Source of the DNA: an uncultured Bacteroidota bacterium
GTDB lineage: Bacteria > Bacteroidota > Bacteroidia > Bacteroidales > GWA2-32-17
Length of the DNA: 64,000 bases
Direction: 5' to 3'
NCBI GenBank assembly: GCA_903837285.1
Contig: CAILUD010000099.1
Span: 1 to 64,000 of the forward strand
The position numbers and the translations under genes are program-made. Below are positions 17,543 to 27,651 of the stretch, one piece after another (positions within the stretch are counted from its first letter, which is position 1; each line of letters starts with the position of its first letter). The notes below the pieces were generated by a model, which did no database searches, was not told the origin of the DNA, and saw nothing but the letters and a program-made list of their open reading frames with translations.

Positions 17543-18931
17543 TTAAAACTCAGCATTTTTAGGTGTTCTTGGGAATGGAATTACGTCGCGAATATTTGCC
17601 ATTCCTGTTACAAATAAGATTAATCTTTCAAAGCCAAGTCCAAAACCACTATGAGGTGCTGTTCCAAATTTACGGGTTTCTAAATACCACCACATATCTT
17701 TTGAAGGAATCTGTAGTTCGTTAATTCTTGCTTCAAGTTTTTCTAAATTTTCTTCTCGCTGCGATCCGCCAATTATTTCGCCAATTTTAGGAAATAAAAC
17801 ATCCATTGCCCTAACGGTTTTTCCATCAGTATTTTGTTTCATGTAAAATGCTTTTATTTCCTTTGGATAATCAATTAAAATTACCGGTTTATTGAAATGT
17901 TTTTCTACAAGATAACGCTCGTGTTCTGATTGTAAGTCTGTTCCCCATGAAACTGGAAATTCAAATTTTTCTCCCGATTTCATTAGAATTTCAACGGCTT
18001 CAGTATAAGTTAAGCGTTTAAAGTCATTGTTAACAACAAATTCTAAACGAGAGATTAATTCTTTGTCGTACATCTCATTTAAAAAATTTAAATCTTCTTT
18101 GCAGTTTTCTAATGCATATTTTACAAGGTATTGCACAAAATCCTGCGCAAGAGTCATGTTGTCTTCTAAATCATAAAATGCCATTTCAGGTTCAATCATC
18201 CAGAATTCTGCAAGATGCCGGGGAGTATTTGAGTTTTCGGCTCTAAAGGTCGGACCAAAAGTATAAATTTCAGAAAGTGCCATTGCTGCTAGTTCGCCTT
18301 CAAGCTGACCAGATACTGTAAGATTTGTTTCTTTTCCAAAAAAGTCTTGCGAAAAATCAATTTTTCCTTCTGGTGTTTTTGGTAAATTATGAGGATCAAG
18401 AGTTGATACTCTAAACATTTGTCCTGCACCTTCGGCATCCGACCCTGTAATAATAGGTGTATGAATGTAGTAAAAACCTTTATCGTTAAAATATTTGTGG
18501 ATAGCAAAAGCCATATTATGCCGAATTCTTAAAACTGCGCCAAAAGTATTTGTTCGTGGCCTTAAATGTGCAATGCTTCTTAAAAATTCCAAAGTATGCC
18601 CTTTTTTCTGTAATGGATAAGATTCGGGATCGCTTGTTCCATATAATTGAATCTCTTTTGCTTGCATTTCAACAGGTTGGCCTTGGCCTTGCGACTCTAC
18701 TAATATTCCTTTAACTTTAATACAAGCGCCAGTTGTAATATTTTTTAATGCTTCTTCGCCAAAAACAGCAATATCAACAACAACTTGCATGCTATGAATG
18801 ATTGAACCATCATTTATTGCAATAAAACTTACATTTTTATTTCCTCTACGAGTTCTAACCCAGCCCTCTACAATAACTTCTTTTCCAAAATCTTTGGATA
18901 ATAATAACTCTTTAATTTTAATGCGTTTCAT
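17543..18931 (-). CDS. asnS: Asparaginyl-tRNA synthetase
   Basis: The 462-residue protein has an OB-fold anticodon-binding domain ([25 protein letters not shown], residues about 18-105) followed by a class II catalytic core. Motif 2 includes [26 protein letters not shown], and motif 3 is [27 protein letters not shown]. The FRAENSNT...EFWMIE form and absence of an AspRS insertion support AsnRS over AspRS. A well-formed -33/-7 promoter lies 19 bp upstream. Confidence 0.96.
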   Translation of the reverse strand: MKRIKIKELLLSKDFGKEVIVEGWVRTRRGNKNVSFIAINDGSIIHSMQVVVDIAVFGEEALKNITTGACIKVKGILVESQGQGQPVEMQAKEIQLYGTSDPESYPLQKKGHTLEFLRSIAHLRPRTNTFGAVLRIRHNMAFAIHKYFNDKGFYYIHTPIITGSDAEGAGQMFRVSTLDPHNLPKTPEGKIDFSQDFFGKETNLTVSGQLEGELAAMALSEIYTFGPTFRAENSNTPRHLAEFWMIEPEMAFYDLEDNMTLAQDFVQYLVKYALENCKEDLNFLNEMYDKELISRLEFVVNNDFKRLTYTEAVEILMKSGEKFEFPVSWGTDLQSEHERYLVEKHFNKPVILIDYPKEIKAFYMKQNTDGKTVRAMDVLFPKIGEIIGGSQREENLEKLEARINELQIPSKDMWWYLETRKFGTAPHSGFGLGFERLILFVTGMANIRDVIPFPRTPKNAEF

Positions 18932-18949
18932 GTTAAATATTTTGAACTA

Positions 18950-18981
18950 CAAACCTAATATGATTTTTACTGCTCTCCAAA
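18950..18981 (-). promoter_or_regulatory. Bacteroidota -33/-7 promoter of asnS
   Basis: Read on the minus strand, TTTG (18981-18978), 20 bp, then TAGGTTTG (18957-18950) gives a full consensus match. The -7 box is 18 bp from the asnS start. Confidence 0.8.
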
Positions 18982-19239
18982 CATTTCAACAGATCATAAA
19001 TAACTTTAATGAAATTTATGAAATGGATAAAAAACCGTTTTGAATTTTTAAAAAGTTTCTAAAATTACACTTAATACGACAATACAGGTTGTTAAGAGGC
19101 TTAGTTGTTTTGTTAAGAAGTTCATTGTTGTTTTTTTATATTTCAAATTGTATTTTTATACCGAAAGTAATAATCTTATTTATGTTTAAAAAATGCAAAA
19201 CATAGACTTATGATTATTTCCCTTTTTTGATATATATTT

Positions 19240-19271
19240 TTTGTCTATCTTGTGCATTTATTTTTAATTTG
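19240..19271 (+). promoter_or_regulatory. Probable -33/-7 promoter of the BNR protein gene
   Basis: TTTG (19240-19243), 20 bp, then TTAATTTG (19264-19271) matches TAnnTTTG at seven... of its fixed positions all but the second base fit. The box lies 30 bp before the ATG. Confidence 0.5.
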
Positions 19272-19301
19272 TAAGTAAAAATTAACTAGAAAAATAATTA
19301 T

Positions 19302-22256
19302 ATGAGAACCAAGCGTTTATTTTTATCTTTAACATTATTGTTAGCTGCGGGTGTTGCTTTTACTTTTTTAACATCATTAACTAACAATGCTGATGTAATC
19401 TTGAAAAGCAAGAATTCTATTCAGAATTTTTTAAAGAACCACAGTATTATCAATGATTTCTTTTTAGAAGGCGATGCACCAAAAGATGGTAATGGAAAAG
19501 TTCGTGCAAATAAAGAATCCAATGTTAAAAAGACTCCGGCAGCTCAAATGAGTTGGGTAGAAATGGGCCCAAGTAATATTGGTGGAAGAACAAGATCGGT
19601 ACTAGTTGATAAAAACAATTCAAATATTGTTTTTGCTGGTTCTGTTGGTGGGGGAATTTGGAAATCAACTACCGGTGGTCTTTCCTGGGATAAAATTACA
19701 GGAAGTGATGCTTTAGATAATATTATTGTAAGTTCAATTTGCCAGGCTTCAAATGGCGATATCTATGTTGGAACAGGTGAATATTATGGTTCTTATAAGG
19801 GTTTAGGATATAGAGGACAAGGTATTTGGAAGTCTGTAAATGCGGGTGATACATGGACACAATTAACATCAACTTGGAATAATGCTGATGATTCAAAAAA
19901 TATTTTTTATTATGTAAGTAAAATTGCAATTCATCCTACAAATTCAAGTAAGATTTATGCTGCCACAGCTAAAGGCTTAAGAGTGTCCATTGATGCTGGT
20001 AGTACATGGTCAAATCCAATTACTGATACATATGCCGATTCTGTTTGTACTGATGTTCAGGTAAGCAAAGATGGATTGGTAGTTACAGCTGCTTTAGACT
20101 GTAATGCATATGTTTGTAATACTGGAAATGACGTTTTTGTTAATGTTTCCGGAGCATTAGTAACTCAAATTCCTACAGACGTAAAACGCATAGAATTTGC
20201 AATTGCTCCTTCTAATTCAGATTATGTTTATTGCCTTGCTGCAGCAAACGATGGTGGATTAAAAAATGTATATAAATCAGCAGATAAAGGTAATACTTTT
20301 ACTAAAATGATACCTGTATTAAGTTCTCAGTTTACACCATTTGGTATTGTTGTAAATAGTACCACTATTATCAAACGAGGACTTTATAATAATGTAATCT
20401 CTGTATTCCCTGATGATCCAGAACATTTGTTATTAGGAGGTTATGATCTTTATGAGTATACGCCAGCTGCTTCTTGGCATGGCGTGTCGTCAAGTTTAAA
20501 TAGTTTTTCTACATCATATATTCATGCCGGAATTCATACAATTAAATTTGTTTCAAATTATTCTGCTTCAAATAAAATAATTTATGTAGGAACAGATGGT
20601 GGAGTGTTCCGCTCAACTGATGGTGCAGCTACATGGACACAAATGAATAAGAATTATAATACAGCAATTTTTAATTCTGTAAGTTTTTCTAATGATATAG
20701 CTGTAATAGGTGGTACACAAAATAATGGAACTCAATTAATAACTAGTACAGGAACAAATATTACTGATTCATATAAAATATTTGCGGGCGATGGCGGATA
20801 CTGTGAGTTTTCAATGTTGAATCCTAGATTTATTTTTGCAACAAGCTCTTATGGTAAATTAGGAAGATCAATTGATTATGGTGTGAGTTTTGACTCTGCT
20901 GATGATAATATTTTCAGTAAAAATGTTAGAGGTACTCCTGATACTATAGCAACTTCTCTTCAATCATTTGTTACGCCTATTCGTTTATGGGAAAGTTTTT
21001 ATGATACAAACAGTTTACAAATAATAATTTTTAAAGCTCCGCGTGTATATCATTTAGGAGATACTGCTTCTATTAGAACTCCATGCGAAAGATATATTGA
21101 GCATATTGTGACTTTAGCTGATTTAAAAGGGAATCCTAACGATTCTATAGAAAAATCTGACACTATTCTTGTTAAGGATACTTATCAATCTGTATTAGCA
21201 ATGGGAATTAGTAGTAAAGCAGGAGTAGTAGTTGGTGGTGCTATCTGGATTACACGTGAAGGTCTTGATTTTTCTAAGGTTCCACCAGTTTGGTATAGGA
21301 TTTCTAAATTAACTACAGTAAAAGAAATTCAAAAGATAGAATTTTCTAAAGATGGTGATCATTTATATTTTTCTGATTATAATTCAGCAACAGGTGTAAG
21401 CAAAATATATCGTTGTTCTAATCTTTTAATTAGTAGAGACAGTACTACTTGTAGCTTTAACTCTACTCAACAGATTATTACAACTACTGAAATCGGTAAT
21501 TTTGATCGTAAAATTACAAGTATTGCAGTTGATCCTCGAAATGCAGAGAATATTGCAGTTACATTAGGAGGTTATAATAGTACTGATTATATTTATTATT
21601 CAAGTAATGCAGCTACAACTACATCATCAGTAACTACTGATAATTTTACATCAAGACAAGGTTCTTTATCTCCGATGCCTGTTTATAGCGCTATAATTAA
21701 CTGGAATTCTATGGCTACCATCATAGGAACAGAATCAGGGGTATATTCAACAGATGATATTAGTGCTGCAACTCCAACTTGGGAAAAGCAAGCTGGCATG
21801 CCAAATGTTCCTGTAGTTCAACTTCGTCAACAATTTAAAGAAAATGGTTGGCTTGTTGCGCCTGTTGTTAATAATGGTTTTAATACCGGCATTAAAAATC
21901 ATGGTTTCATATATGCTGCAACTGCTGGTCGTGGAATTTTTCGTTGCGAAGATTTTAGAGGACCGGTTAGTGTTCCTGAAATTGTAGGAAATAAAGCAAA
22001 TTCTTTGAATATTGTTGTTTTCCCAAATCCTACAAAGGAAATAGCTAGCATTTCTTTTAATTTAAACAAAAGAAGTGATGTTGTTATTAGTATTTACGAT
22101 TTATCAGGAAATGTTGTAAAAACAATTCCTTATAAAAATCAGGATGCTGGTAATCACAGTGTAAGTATTAACATCAATGATCTTTCTGCTGGTACTTACA
22201 TTGCAGCAATGGAATCAAATGGTGTTAAAAACACTGCAAAATTTGTGATTTATTAA
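19302..22256 (+). CDS. Large secreted BNR/Asp-box protein with T9SS sorting domain
   Basis: The 984-residue protein has a signal peptide, then a VPS10/sialidase-like beta-propeller region with many Asp-box motifs: STTGGLSWDK, SVNAGDTWTQ, SIDAGSTWSN, SADKGNTFTK, STDGAATWTQ and SIDYGVSFDS. The last 80 residues are a type A T9SS sorting domain (NIVVFPNPTKEIASISFNL...VVISIYDLSGNVVKTI...LSAGTYIAAMESNG..TAKFVIY). It should cross the outer membrane by T9SS and be attached or released at the surface. BNR propellers occur in glycan hydrolases, but catalytic residues of a known GH family cannot be pointed out, so function stays open. Confidence 0.88.
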   Translation: MRTKRLFLSLTLLLAAGVAFTFLTSLTNNADVILKSKNSIQNFLKNHSIINDFFLEGDAPKDGNGKVRANKESNVKKTPAAQMSWVEMGPSNIGGRTRSVLVDKNNSNIVFAGSVGGGIWKSTTGGLSWDKITGSDALDNIIVSSICQASNGDIYVGTGEYYGSYKGLGYRGQGIWKSVNAGDTWTQLTSTWNNADDSKNIFYYVSKIAIHPTNSSKIYAATAKGLRVSIDAGSTWSNPITDTYADSVCTDVQVSKDGLVVTAALDCNAYVCNTGNDVFVNVSGALVTQIPTDVKRIEFAIAPSNSDYVYCLAAANDGGLKNVYKSADKGNTFTKMIPVLSSQFTPFGIVVNSTTIIKRGLYNNVISVFPDDPEHLLLGGYDLYEYTPAASWHGVSSSLNSFSTSYIHAGIHTIKFVSNYSASNKIIYVGTDGGVFRSTDGAATWTQMNKNYNTAIFNSVSFSNDIAVIGGTQNNGTQLITSTGTNITDSYKIFAGDGGYCEFSMLNPRFIFATSSYGKLGRSIDYGVSFDSADDNIFSKNVRGTPDTIATSLQSFVTPIRLWESFYDTNSLQIIIFKAPRVYHLGDTASIRTPCERYIEHIVTLADLKGNPNDSIEKSDTILVKDTYQSVLAMGISSKAGVVVGGAIWITREGLDFSKVPPVWYRISKLTTVKEIQKIEFSKDGDHLYFSDYNSATGVSKIYRCSNLLISRDSTTCSFNSTQQIITTTEIGNFDRKITSIAVDPRNAENIAVTLGGYNSTDYIYYSSNAATTTSSVTTDNFTSRQGSLSPMPVYSAIINWNSMATIIGTESGVYSTDDISAATPTWEKQAGMPNVPVVQLRQQFKENGWLVAPVVNNGFNTGIKNHGFIYAATAGRGIFRCEDFRGPVSVPEIVGNKANSLNIVVFPNPTKEIASISFNLNKRSDVVISIYDLSGNVVKTIPYKNQDAGNHSVSININDLSAGTYIAAMESNGVKNTAKFVIY

Positions 22257-22278
22257 TTTCTCATAGCTTACATTAAAG

Positions 22279-22310
22279 AAACCCTGTTGAGAGACAGGGT
22301 TTTTTATTTT
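22279..22310 (+). terminator. Intrinsic terminator after the BNR protein
   Basis: A 9-bp stem AAACCCTGT / ACAGGGTTT with a 6-nt loop is followed by a T-rich run. Confidence 0.9.
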
Positions 22311-22328
22311 ATAAACATTACAAAGGTT

Positions 22329-22359
22329 TTTGTGGTTATACTTATAATCATTAATTTTG
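22329..22359 (+). promoter_or_regulatory. Bacteroidota -33/-7 promoter of gapA
   Basis: TTTG (22329-22332), 19 bp, TAATTTTG (22352-22359) is a complete consensus match, 43 bp upstream of the start codon. Confidence 0.85.
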
Positions 22360-22401
22360 CGGATTCATTTTTATAGAAAACAGTATTAAATTTTATTGAA
22401 T

Positions 22402-23409
22402 ATGACAAAGATAAAAGTTGCGATTAACGGATTTGGAAGAATTGGAAGAAACGTTTTTAAAATTGCCTTAAATCGTTCTGATGTTGAAATTGTAGGTATA
22501 AATGATCTTACCGATACGCAAACTCTTGCTCATCTTTTAAAATATGATTCTACCCAAGGTAAATTCGATGGTACTGTTGCATTCGATAATGAGAATCTTA
22601 TAGTAAATGGAGTTAAAATAAAAGTTACTTCAGAAAGAAGCCCGGCAAGTATTAAATGGTCGGTAACCCCTGATGTGGTAATTGAATCAACAGGTAAATT
22701 TGTAAGTAAAGAAAGCGAAAAAGGTGGATACGGAGATCATCTAAAAGCAGGTGCTAAAAAAGTTATTTTGACTGTACCATCAAAAGATACAATTGATAGA
22801 ATGATAGTATTAGGAGTAAACGATAATGATTTACTCCCAACCGATCAATGTGTTTCTAATGCAAGTTGTACAACAAATTGTTTAGCTCCGGTAGTAAAAG
22901 TGTTAAATGATGCATTTGGAGTTGAAACAGGCTTTATGACAACAATTCATGCATATACAAACGATCAGATGATACTTGATTCGCCACATAAAGATTTAAG
23001 AAGGGCAAGATCATGTGCTGTTTCTCAGATACCAACAACAACTGGAGCCGCAAAAGCAGTTGGAAAAGTAATTCCAGAATTAAAAGGAAAATTAGATGGT
23101 TTGGCAATTCGCGTACCAACACCAACAGGTTCATTGGTTGATTTTGTTGTAAATTTAAAAACTGAAGCTACTAAAGAACAGATTAATGCGGCAATGAAAA
23201 AAGCTGCCGAAGGTCCAATGAAAGGAATTTTGGAATATACCGAAGATCCTATTGTTTCAGTTGATATTATTCATAATCCACATTCAAGTATATTTGATGC
23301 ATTAAGCACAATGGTTATTGGTAAAACTGTTAAGGTTCTTTCATGGTACGATAACGAATGGGGATATTCAAATAGAGTAGTAGATTTAATACCTCTACTT
23401 TTTAAATAA
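22402..23409 (+). CDS. gapA: Glyceraldehyde-3-phosphate dehydrogenase (type I)
   Basis: The protein has the NAD-binding start KIKVAINGFGRIGRNVFKIA, the active-site SNASCTTNCLAPVVKVL with catalytic Cys near residue 153, the TTIHAYTNDQMILDSPHKDLRRAR segment and the C-terminal SWYDNEWGYSNRVVDLI. It catalyses the glycolytic oxidation and phosphorylation of glyceraldehyde-3-phosphate. ATG 22402 is preferred over a TTG 6 bp upstream because the family begins with M(T)KIKVAINGFG. It is monocistronic, between a strong promoter and a strong terminator, as expected for high expression. Confidence 0.97.
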   Translation: MTKIKVAINGFGRIGRNVFKIALNRSDVEIVGINDLTDTQTLAHLLKYDSTQGKFDGTVAFDNENLIVNGVKIKVTSERSPASIKWSVTPDVVIESTGKFVSKESEKGGYGDHLKAGAKKVILTVPSKDTIDRMIVLGVNDNDLLPTDQCVSNASCTTNCLAPVVKVLNDAFGVETGFMTTIHAYTNDQMILDSPHKDLRRARSCAVSQIPTTTGAAKAVGKVIPELKGKLDGLAIRVPTPTGSLVDFVVNLKTEATKEQINAAMKKAAEGPMKGILEYTEDPIVSVDIIHNPHSSIFDALSTMVIGKTVKVLSWYDNEWGYSNRVVDLIPLLFK

Positions 23410-23416
23410 AAATAGG

Positions 23417-23440
23417 AAACCGGCATTTGCCGGTTTTTTA
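23417..23440 (+). terminator. Intrinsic terminator after gapA
   Basis: A stem AAACCGGCA / TGCCGGTTT with a very short loop is followed by a T-run. Confidence 0.9.
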
Positions 23441-23545
23441 TTAGTCATTAAATCAAAAACATGAATCTAATTTGTCATGCTGAACAAATTGAAGCATCCA
23501 CATTGATAAGCTAGATTTATATTTATTATAAAAAGTAAAAACAAG

Positions 23546-24526
23546 GTGAATACTTCTGGTTTTACAGAAATAAAAAATGATGTGGATTTTGAAAAATCTG
23601 CTCTTGATACATTTTGTTATCAAGCCGAAAAGAATATTGTATACAAAGAATATTTAAGTCTGTTAAAAATTAATACCAAAAAAATTAAAAAAATTAACGA
23701 AATCCCTTTTTTACCCGTTTCTTTTTATAAAACACATAAAATAACAACTGCACAAACTAACTCGGAAGCTGTATTTACAAGCAGCGGGACAACTGGCGAT
23801 GAAACCTCAAAACATTACGTACACGAACTTTCGATTTATAAAAAAAGTTTTTTAAAATGTTTTGAAAAATTTTATGGAAATCCTAAAGAATATTGCATTT
23901 TAGCATTATTGCCATCGTATTTGGAAAGAGAAGGCTCGTCTTTGGTGTTTATGGTAAGTGAACTAATAAAACTAAGTGAGAATAAAGACTCAGGTTTTTT
24001 TCTTGAAAACACAAATGAATTAAATATAACAATACGTAAATATATTAATGCCACAAAAAAAGTTATATTATTAGGCGTTAGTTTTGCTTTGTTAGATTTT
24101 ACAGAAAAGTTTCCACAACAATTAACAGATAATTTTATAGTGATGGAAACTGGTGGAATGAAAGGAAGAAAAAAGGAAATTACAAGACAAGAATTACATC
24201 AAAGACTATACTCTGGCTTTGGAATTAACACTGTGCATAGCGAATATGGAATGACAGAGTTGTTATCTCAGGCTTATTCTTCAGGTAATGGATTATATAA
24301 TTGTCCGCCATGGATGAAAATTTTTATTCGTGACCCATATGATCCATTTAATTTATTAAAAAAAGGCAAAACCGGTGGAATAAATATTATTGATTTAGCA
24401 AACAAACATTCATGTTCATTTATTGAAACACAGGATTTAGGAAAAATAAATGATGATGGAAGTTTTGAGGTGGTGGGAAGATTTGATAATAGTCAAATTA
24501 GAGGGTGTAATTTGTTAATAGATTAA
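23546..24526 (+). CDS. LuxE/PaaK-like acyl-protein synthetase family enzyme
   Basis: The 326-residue protein resembles LuxE-type acyl-protein synthetases. It has IPFLPVSFYKTHKI, the adenylate-forming P-loop-like TSSGTTG (residues 78-84) and a later EYGMTELLSQAYS motif like the A5 region of the AMP-forming ligase superfamily. The family activates a carboxylic acid as acyl-adenylate and moves the acyl group to a thiol. The usual partners LuxC and LuxD are absent here, so the substrate is unknown. The start is GTG; AAGG lies immediately before it, closer than usual. It overlaps the 3' end of the convergent TPR gene by 4 bp. Confidence 0.75.
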   Translation: MNTSGFTEIKNDVDFEKSALDTFCYQAEKNIVYKEYLSLLKINTKKIKKINEIPFLPVSFYKTHKITTAQTNSEAVFTSSGTTGDETSKHYVHELSIYKKSFLKCFEKFYGNPKEYCILALLPSYLEREGSSLVFMVSELIKLSENKDSGFFLENTNELNITIRKYINATKKVILLGVSFALLDFTEKFPQQLTDNFIVMETGGMKGRKKEITRQELHQRLYSGFGINTVHSEYGMTELLSQAYSSGNGLYNCPPWMKIFIRDPYDPFNLLKKGKTGGINIIDLANKHSCSFIETQDLGKINDDGSFEVVGRFDNSQIRGCNLLID

Positions 24527-24978
24527 GGTAACTCCCCTAATTCCTTCATAAATAATCCACATTTATTTTTATATAAATCTTTTCCTTGAGGCAAGCCATA
24601 AAGAGCAGCTTTTTTAACATCTATGCATGAGCCTTTTGTATATGCAAATCTTGATTTTGCAATTCCTCTGTTATAATATGCTTCGGAAAGAGTAGAATCA
24701 ATTTTAAGTGCTTTGTTATAATCGCTTATAGCATCAGGATAAAGACCCATGTATGCGTATTGTACGCCTCTGTTTACATATAATGATGCATTGTTAGGAT
24801 TAACATGAATTTGCTGAGAATACTGAAAAATGTTATCTTTTATTTTTACTCTGTCAGCTTCAGTAAGGTTACGATTAAAATATAATTCCAGATTTAGAGG
24901 TTTCTTTTCCTGAGAATATAAAGAAAGATTAAAAAACAAAATGCAAAACAATACGCCAAAAGCAAAAAATTTATTCAT
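24523..24978 (-). CDS. Small secreted TPR protein
   Basis: A signal peptide ending near LSLYSQ is followed by about two and a half tetratricopeptide repeats (NNASLYVNRGVQYAYMGLYPDAISDYNKALKIDSTLSEAYYNRGIAKSR...). The C-terminal part has CIDVKKAALYGLPQGKDLYKNKCG, a Sel1/TPR cap seen in many Bacteroidota proteins. It lies 2 bp downstream of the large CAP/OmpA-like lipoprotein gene and is surely cotranscribed, which points to a shared envelope role. No enzymatic residues are visible. Confidence 0.75.
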   Translation of the reverse strand: MNKFFAFGVLFCILFFNLSLYSQEKKPLNLELYFNRNLTEADRVKIKDNIFQYSQQIHVNPNNASLYVNRGVQYAYMGLYPDAISDYNKALKIDSTLSEAYYNRGIAKSRFAYTKGSCIDVKKAALYGLPQGKDLYKNKCGLFMKELGELP

Positions 24979-24980
24979 TA

Positions 24981-27422
24981 TTAATTACTACATGTTTTGC
25001 AATAAACATCTTTAACCATAGTGTTTTCAAGAGCCTGAATAGTTAGTTTATCCTTATTAAAGAGTTTGCAATATCTTTCTTTATCTAATTCTTTTGCTTT
25101 ATTCATTGCAAGCGCGAATCTTGGTGATCCAAATTTATATGGAAGATGGCTACAAATTGCAATATAAGAGAAAATCAATTCATCGAAAGGATTATTACTT
25201 ATAATATAAGGCTCTAATAATTTTGCTGCAAATTCATAGTCCTTCTGATTTACAAAAATATACGCAAGTTTTAGCGAGTTTTGCCAGTTAGCTTCAGTAA
25301 GTTTGGAAATTGCACGAATTGTATCTAAACTGGCAAGTAATAATGGTGAAGGTTCTTCTAGCGTATCTAAATACTGAATAATTTTAAATTGATATTCCAT
25401 ATTTAATAAATCAACAGTTTTTTTCTTTAAGCCCGTAGAATATAATCCGCTGATTTCCTTCTGAAAATCAACAATACTTTTATCTCCATTTAATTCTTGA
25501 TGAAGTATCCTACAATAATACCAGTTATATGTTATATAGAAATTGTCGGGTGCCATGTTGTGAAGAGCTGTAATTTTATCGCAATATTCTTCACTTATTT
25601 CCTCGTTGTTAATATACTTTTCAAGCCATAATTTATTCATTAATAATCCCGATAACCATAGTTTATTTAAAAGTAATCCTGCAAATTCAGGGGTGTTCGG
25701 AATCTCTTGTCCTGTAACAGCCTCACCAGTATATTCTTTTTTCAAAACTTTTCTGAAAATAAATTTTTGTATTGCAAGAGCACGAGTTAAATTATTTTCT
25801 TTCACACTTTTATTAAACCTACTTAAAACAAAAGCTTGTTCTTTTTTTCCTGCAATATCATAAGTGATACTCATAGTAAGTTTTCCGTATCTGTGTTTTT
25901 GTAAAATAGGCTCAAGTTTTTTGATAAGATTATTTTTTCTTATATAATCCTGGGCTTCTGCAACTGTCATTGCAGACATGTTCGAAAACTCTGTGCCTGC
26001 AACATCGCGTTTAAAATCTTCAATATTATCACCTGTTGTTATATTTGAAACAACTTTATCTTTTTGGCGAGATTTTAATGCATCAACAATACTTTCTGCA
26101 CGATTTTTCTGAAGAGTTTTATTAGATTCGTCATTTCCTTCAATTGAAGAATATGCTTGTATAGCAAGATCTTTAATAATAAAATCGGGTTCTTTAAGTT
26201 TTGTAATTAAAGGCTCAATGTCTTCAGGTTTATATGTAGATTTATTTCTTTCAAATGGTATAACAAATTCCAAAGTTGAATTTTCTGCAGTTGGGATATA
26301 ATCTGATTCGCCTATTACTACTGTGTCGGCAAGCAGTTCTATCACATTTGAATACTCAACACCGGCATCTTCGTTAAATGAAGGAGTAATGGTTTTGCAA
26401 ACTTTTTTTCCTATAATAATGAGTAAATTTAATTCGTAATTATCGGTAATTCCTTTAGGTAAGGAGCCAATTAAGACTTCAACTTTTTTCTTTTTTTCTT
26501 TTTCCTCTGTGATAAGATTTTTCTTTTCAAGCTTAGAGGCTTTGTAGCGCTTTACCATAACGCCTTTATTTACCAGACTATTGTTTATAATGTTATCGCC
26601 TTCACAAGGATATTGAACTTTTTGAACAACATCTATAACAAGTCCATCAGTTGGGTCTTTAAGAAGCTTTTTAAGTGCTTTAAATTCATCGTATTTAAAA
26701 TAAATATTATTGTCTTTTATGAAAATTCCTTTTTGCAAATCTTCAATATTTCTGAATTTATCGCAACGTTTACAGATTTTATCATCAAATTTTTTAAGTC
26801 CGTATTTTTTTGTTGTAAATGGTGTTGCAAGCTCATCTCTACGTGAACTGCCAGCATTAAAAGAACTGTAATTTCCAAAAACTACAGAAACATAAACTTT
26901 TTTATGATCTGCATCTAAAGCCGACCCAATTCCAAAAAACATAATTTTGGGATCATTTAGAACAACAATTCCTTTTTTATCGGCAAGCCATTTAATCATA
27001 ATATCTTCTACAACCTTACCATAAGTAAAAGGTTCGTTTCCTTTTTTTATCGGCATTTTTACTACTAGTTCACTTCCGTTATTTGAGCCACCATAGAATG
27101 CAATTCTTTTTCCAGTTGTAGCTTTTTTTCCACTCTGGTCATAAGTTGCATTATTTGCTTGAGCCATAAATGTTGCCTGGTCATCAGCAGCACTTTTTAG
27201 TAAAGTTTCAAATGTTAAAGTATCCGATTTTTGTTTTAATCGATATTTATTTATTTCAATTTTAATAAGTTCATTTAATAGGTCTGCATTATAATCTTCA
27301 GAATCTAAAATTCTTGAATATTTTGCAGTATCTGTAGTCTGATTTTCTGTTTGAGCTTGAGATAAAATATTTGAGAAACAGCCTGTTAGTGTTAAAGCTA
27401 GTAAAAGTATATGTAATCTCAT
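24981..27422 (-). CDS. Large lipoprotein with CAP-like, OmpA-like and helical repeat regions
   Basis: The signal peptide ends in a lipobox-like LTGC. Residues about 50-195 look like a CAP/SCP domain (LLNELIKIEINKYR..., a SAADDQATFMA helix, and VEDIMIKWLADKKG...KIMFFGIGSA...KVYVSVVFG). Residues about 384-465 resemble an OmpA-like peptidoglycan-associating domain (FVIPFERNKSTYKPEDIEPLI...QAYSSIEGNDESNKTLQKNRAESIVDAL). The last 280 residues are helical and TPR-like. It contains an in-frame 30-bp duplication (LLLNKLWLSG / LLMNKLWLEK, near 25622-25681) and two CxxC motifs. The combination suggests an outer-membrane lipoprotein facing the peptidoglycan. Confidence 0.65.
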   Translation of the reverse strand: MRLHILLLALTLTGCFSNILSQAQTENQTTDTAKYSRILDSEDYNADLLNELIKIEINKYRLKQKSDTLTFETLLKSAADDQATFMAQANNATYDQSGKKATTGKRIAFYGGSNNGSELVVKMPIKKGNEPFTYGKVVEDIMIKWLADKKGIVVLNDPKIMFFGIGSALDADHKKVYVSVVFGNYSSFNAGSSRRDELATPFTTKKYGLKKFDDKICKRCDKFRNIEDLQKGIFIKDNNIYFKYDEFKALKKLLKDPTDGLVIDVVQKVQYPCEGDNIINNSLVNKGVMVKRYKASKLEKKNLITEEKEKKKKVEVLIGSLPKGITDNYELNLLIIIGKKVCKTITPSFNEDAGVEYSNVIELLADTVVIGESDYIPTAENSTLEFVIPFERNKSTYKPEDIEPLITKLKEPDFIIKDLAIQAYSSIEGNDESNKTLQKNRAESIVDALKSRQKDKVVSNITTGDNIEDFKRDVAGTEFSNMSAMTVAEAQDYIRKNNLIKKLEPILQKHRYGKLTMSITYDIAGKKEQAFVLSRFNKSVKENNLTRALAIQKFIFRKVLKKEYTGEAVTGQEIPNTPEFAGLLLNKLWLSGLLMNKLWLEKYINNEEISEEYCDKITALHNMAPDNFYITYNWYYCRILHQELNGDKSIVDFQKEISGLYSTGLKKKTVDLLNMEYQFKIIQYLDTLEEPSPLLLASLDTIRAISKLTEANWQNSLKLAYIFVNQKDYEFAAKLLEPYIISNNPFDELIFSYIAICSHLPYKFGSPRFALAMNKAKELDKERYCKLFNKDKLTIQALENTMVKDVYCKTCSN

Positions 27423-27651
27423 GTTTTTAGGTTAAAATATTAAGTGTCCAAATTAGTAATTTTTGCTCTATATAATATATTTTCATAGGTCTATTTACAA
27501 GTACTTTATTAACATATTTCATATTGTTTATCTATAAGTTAATCTTTAATCTAATAATTATATTTGTTGATAAAATGCAATGTTTATCATTTGTTTTTGG
27601 AAGAGTCTGTACTTAAAATTACATTTACAAAATCATTGAAGAATAAATTAT

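Larger units (their letters stand above)
18932..19301. other. Divergent promoter region
   Basis: This 370-bp gap between asnS and the BNR protein gene holds one strong minus-strand promoter and one weaker plus-strand promoter, listed separately. I see no RNA gene or open frame with protein-like composition in it. Confidence 0.6.
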
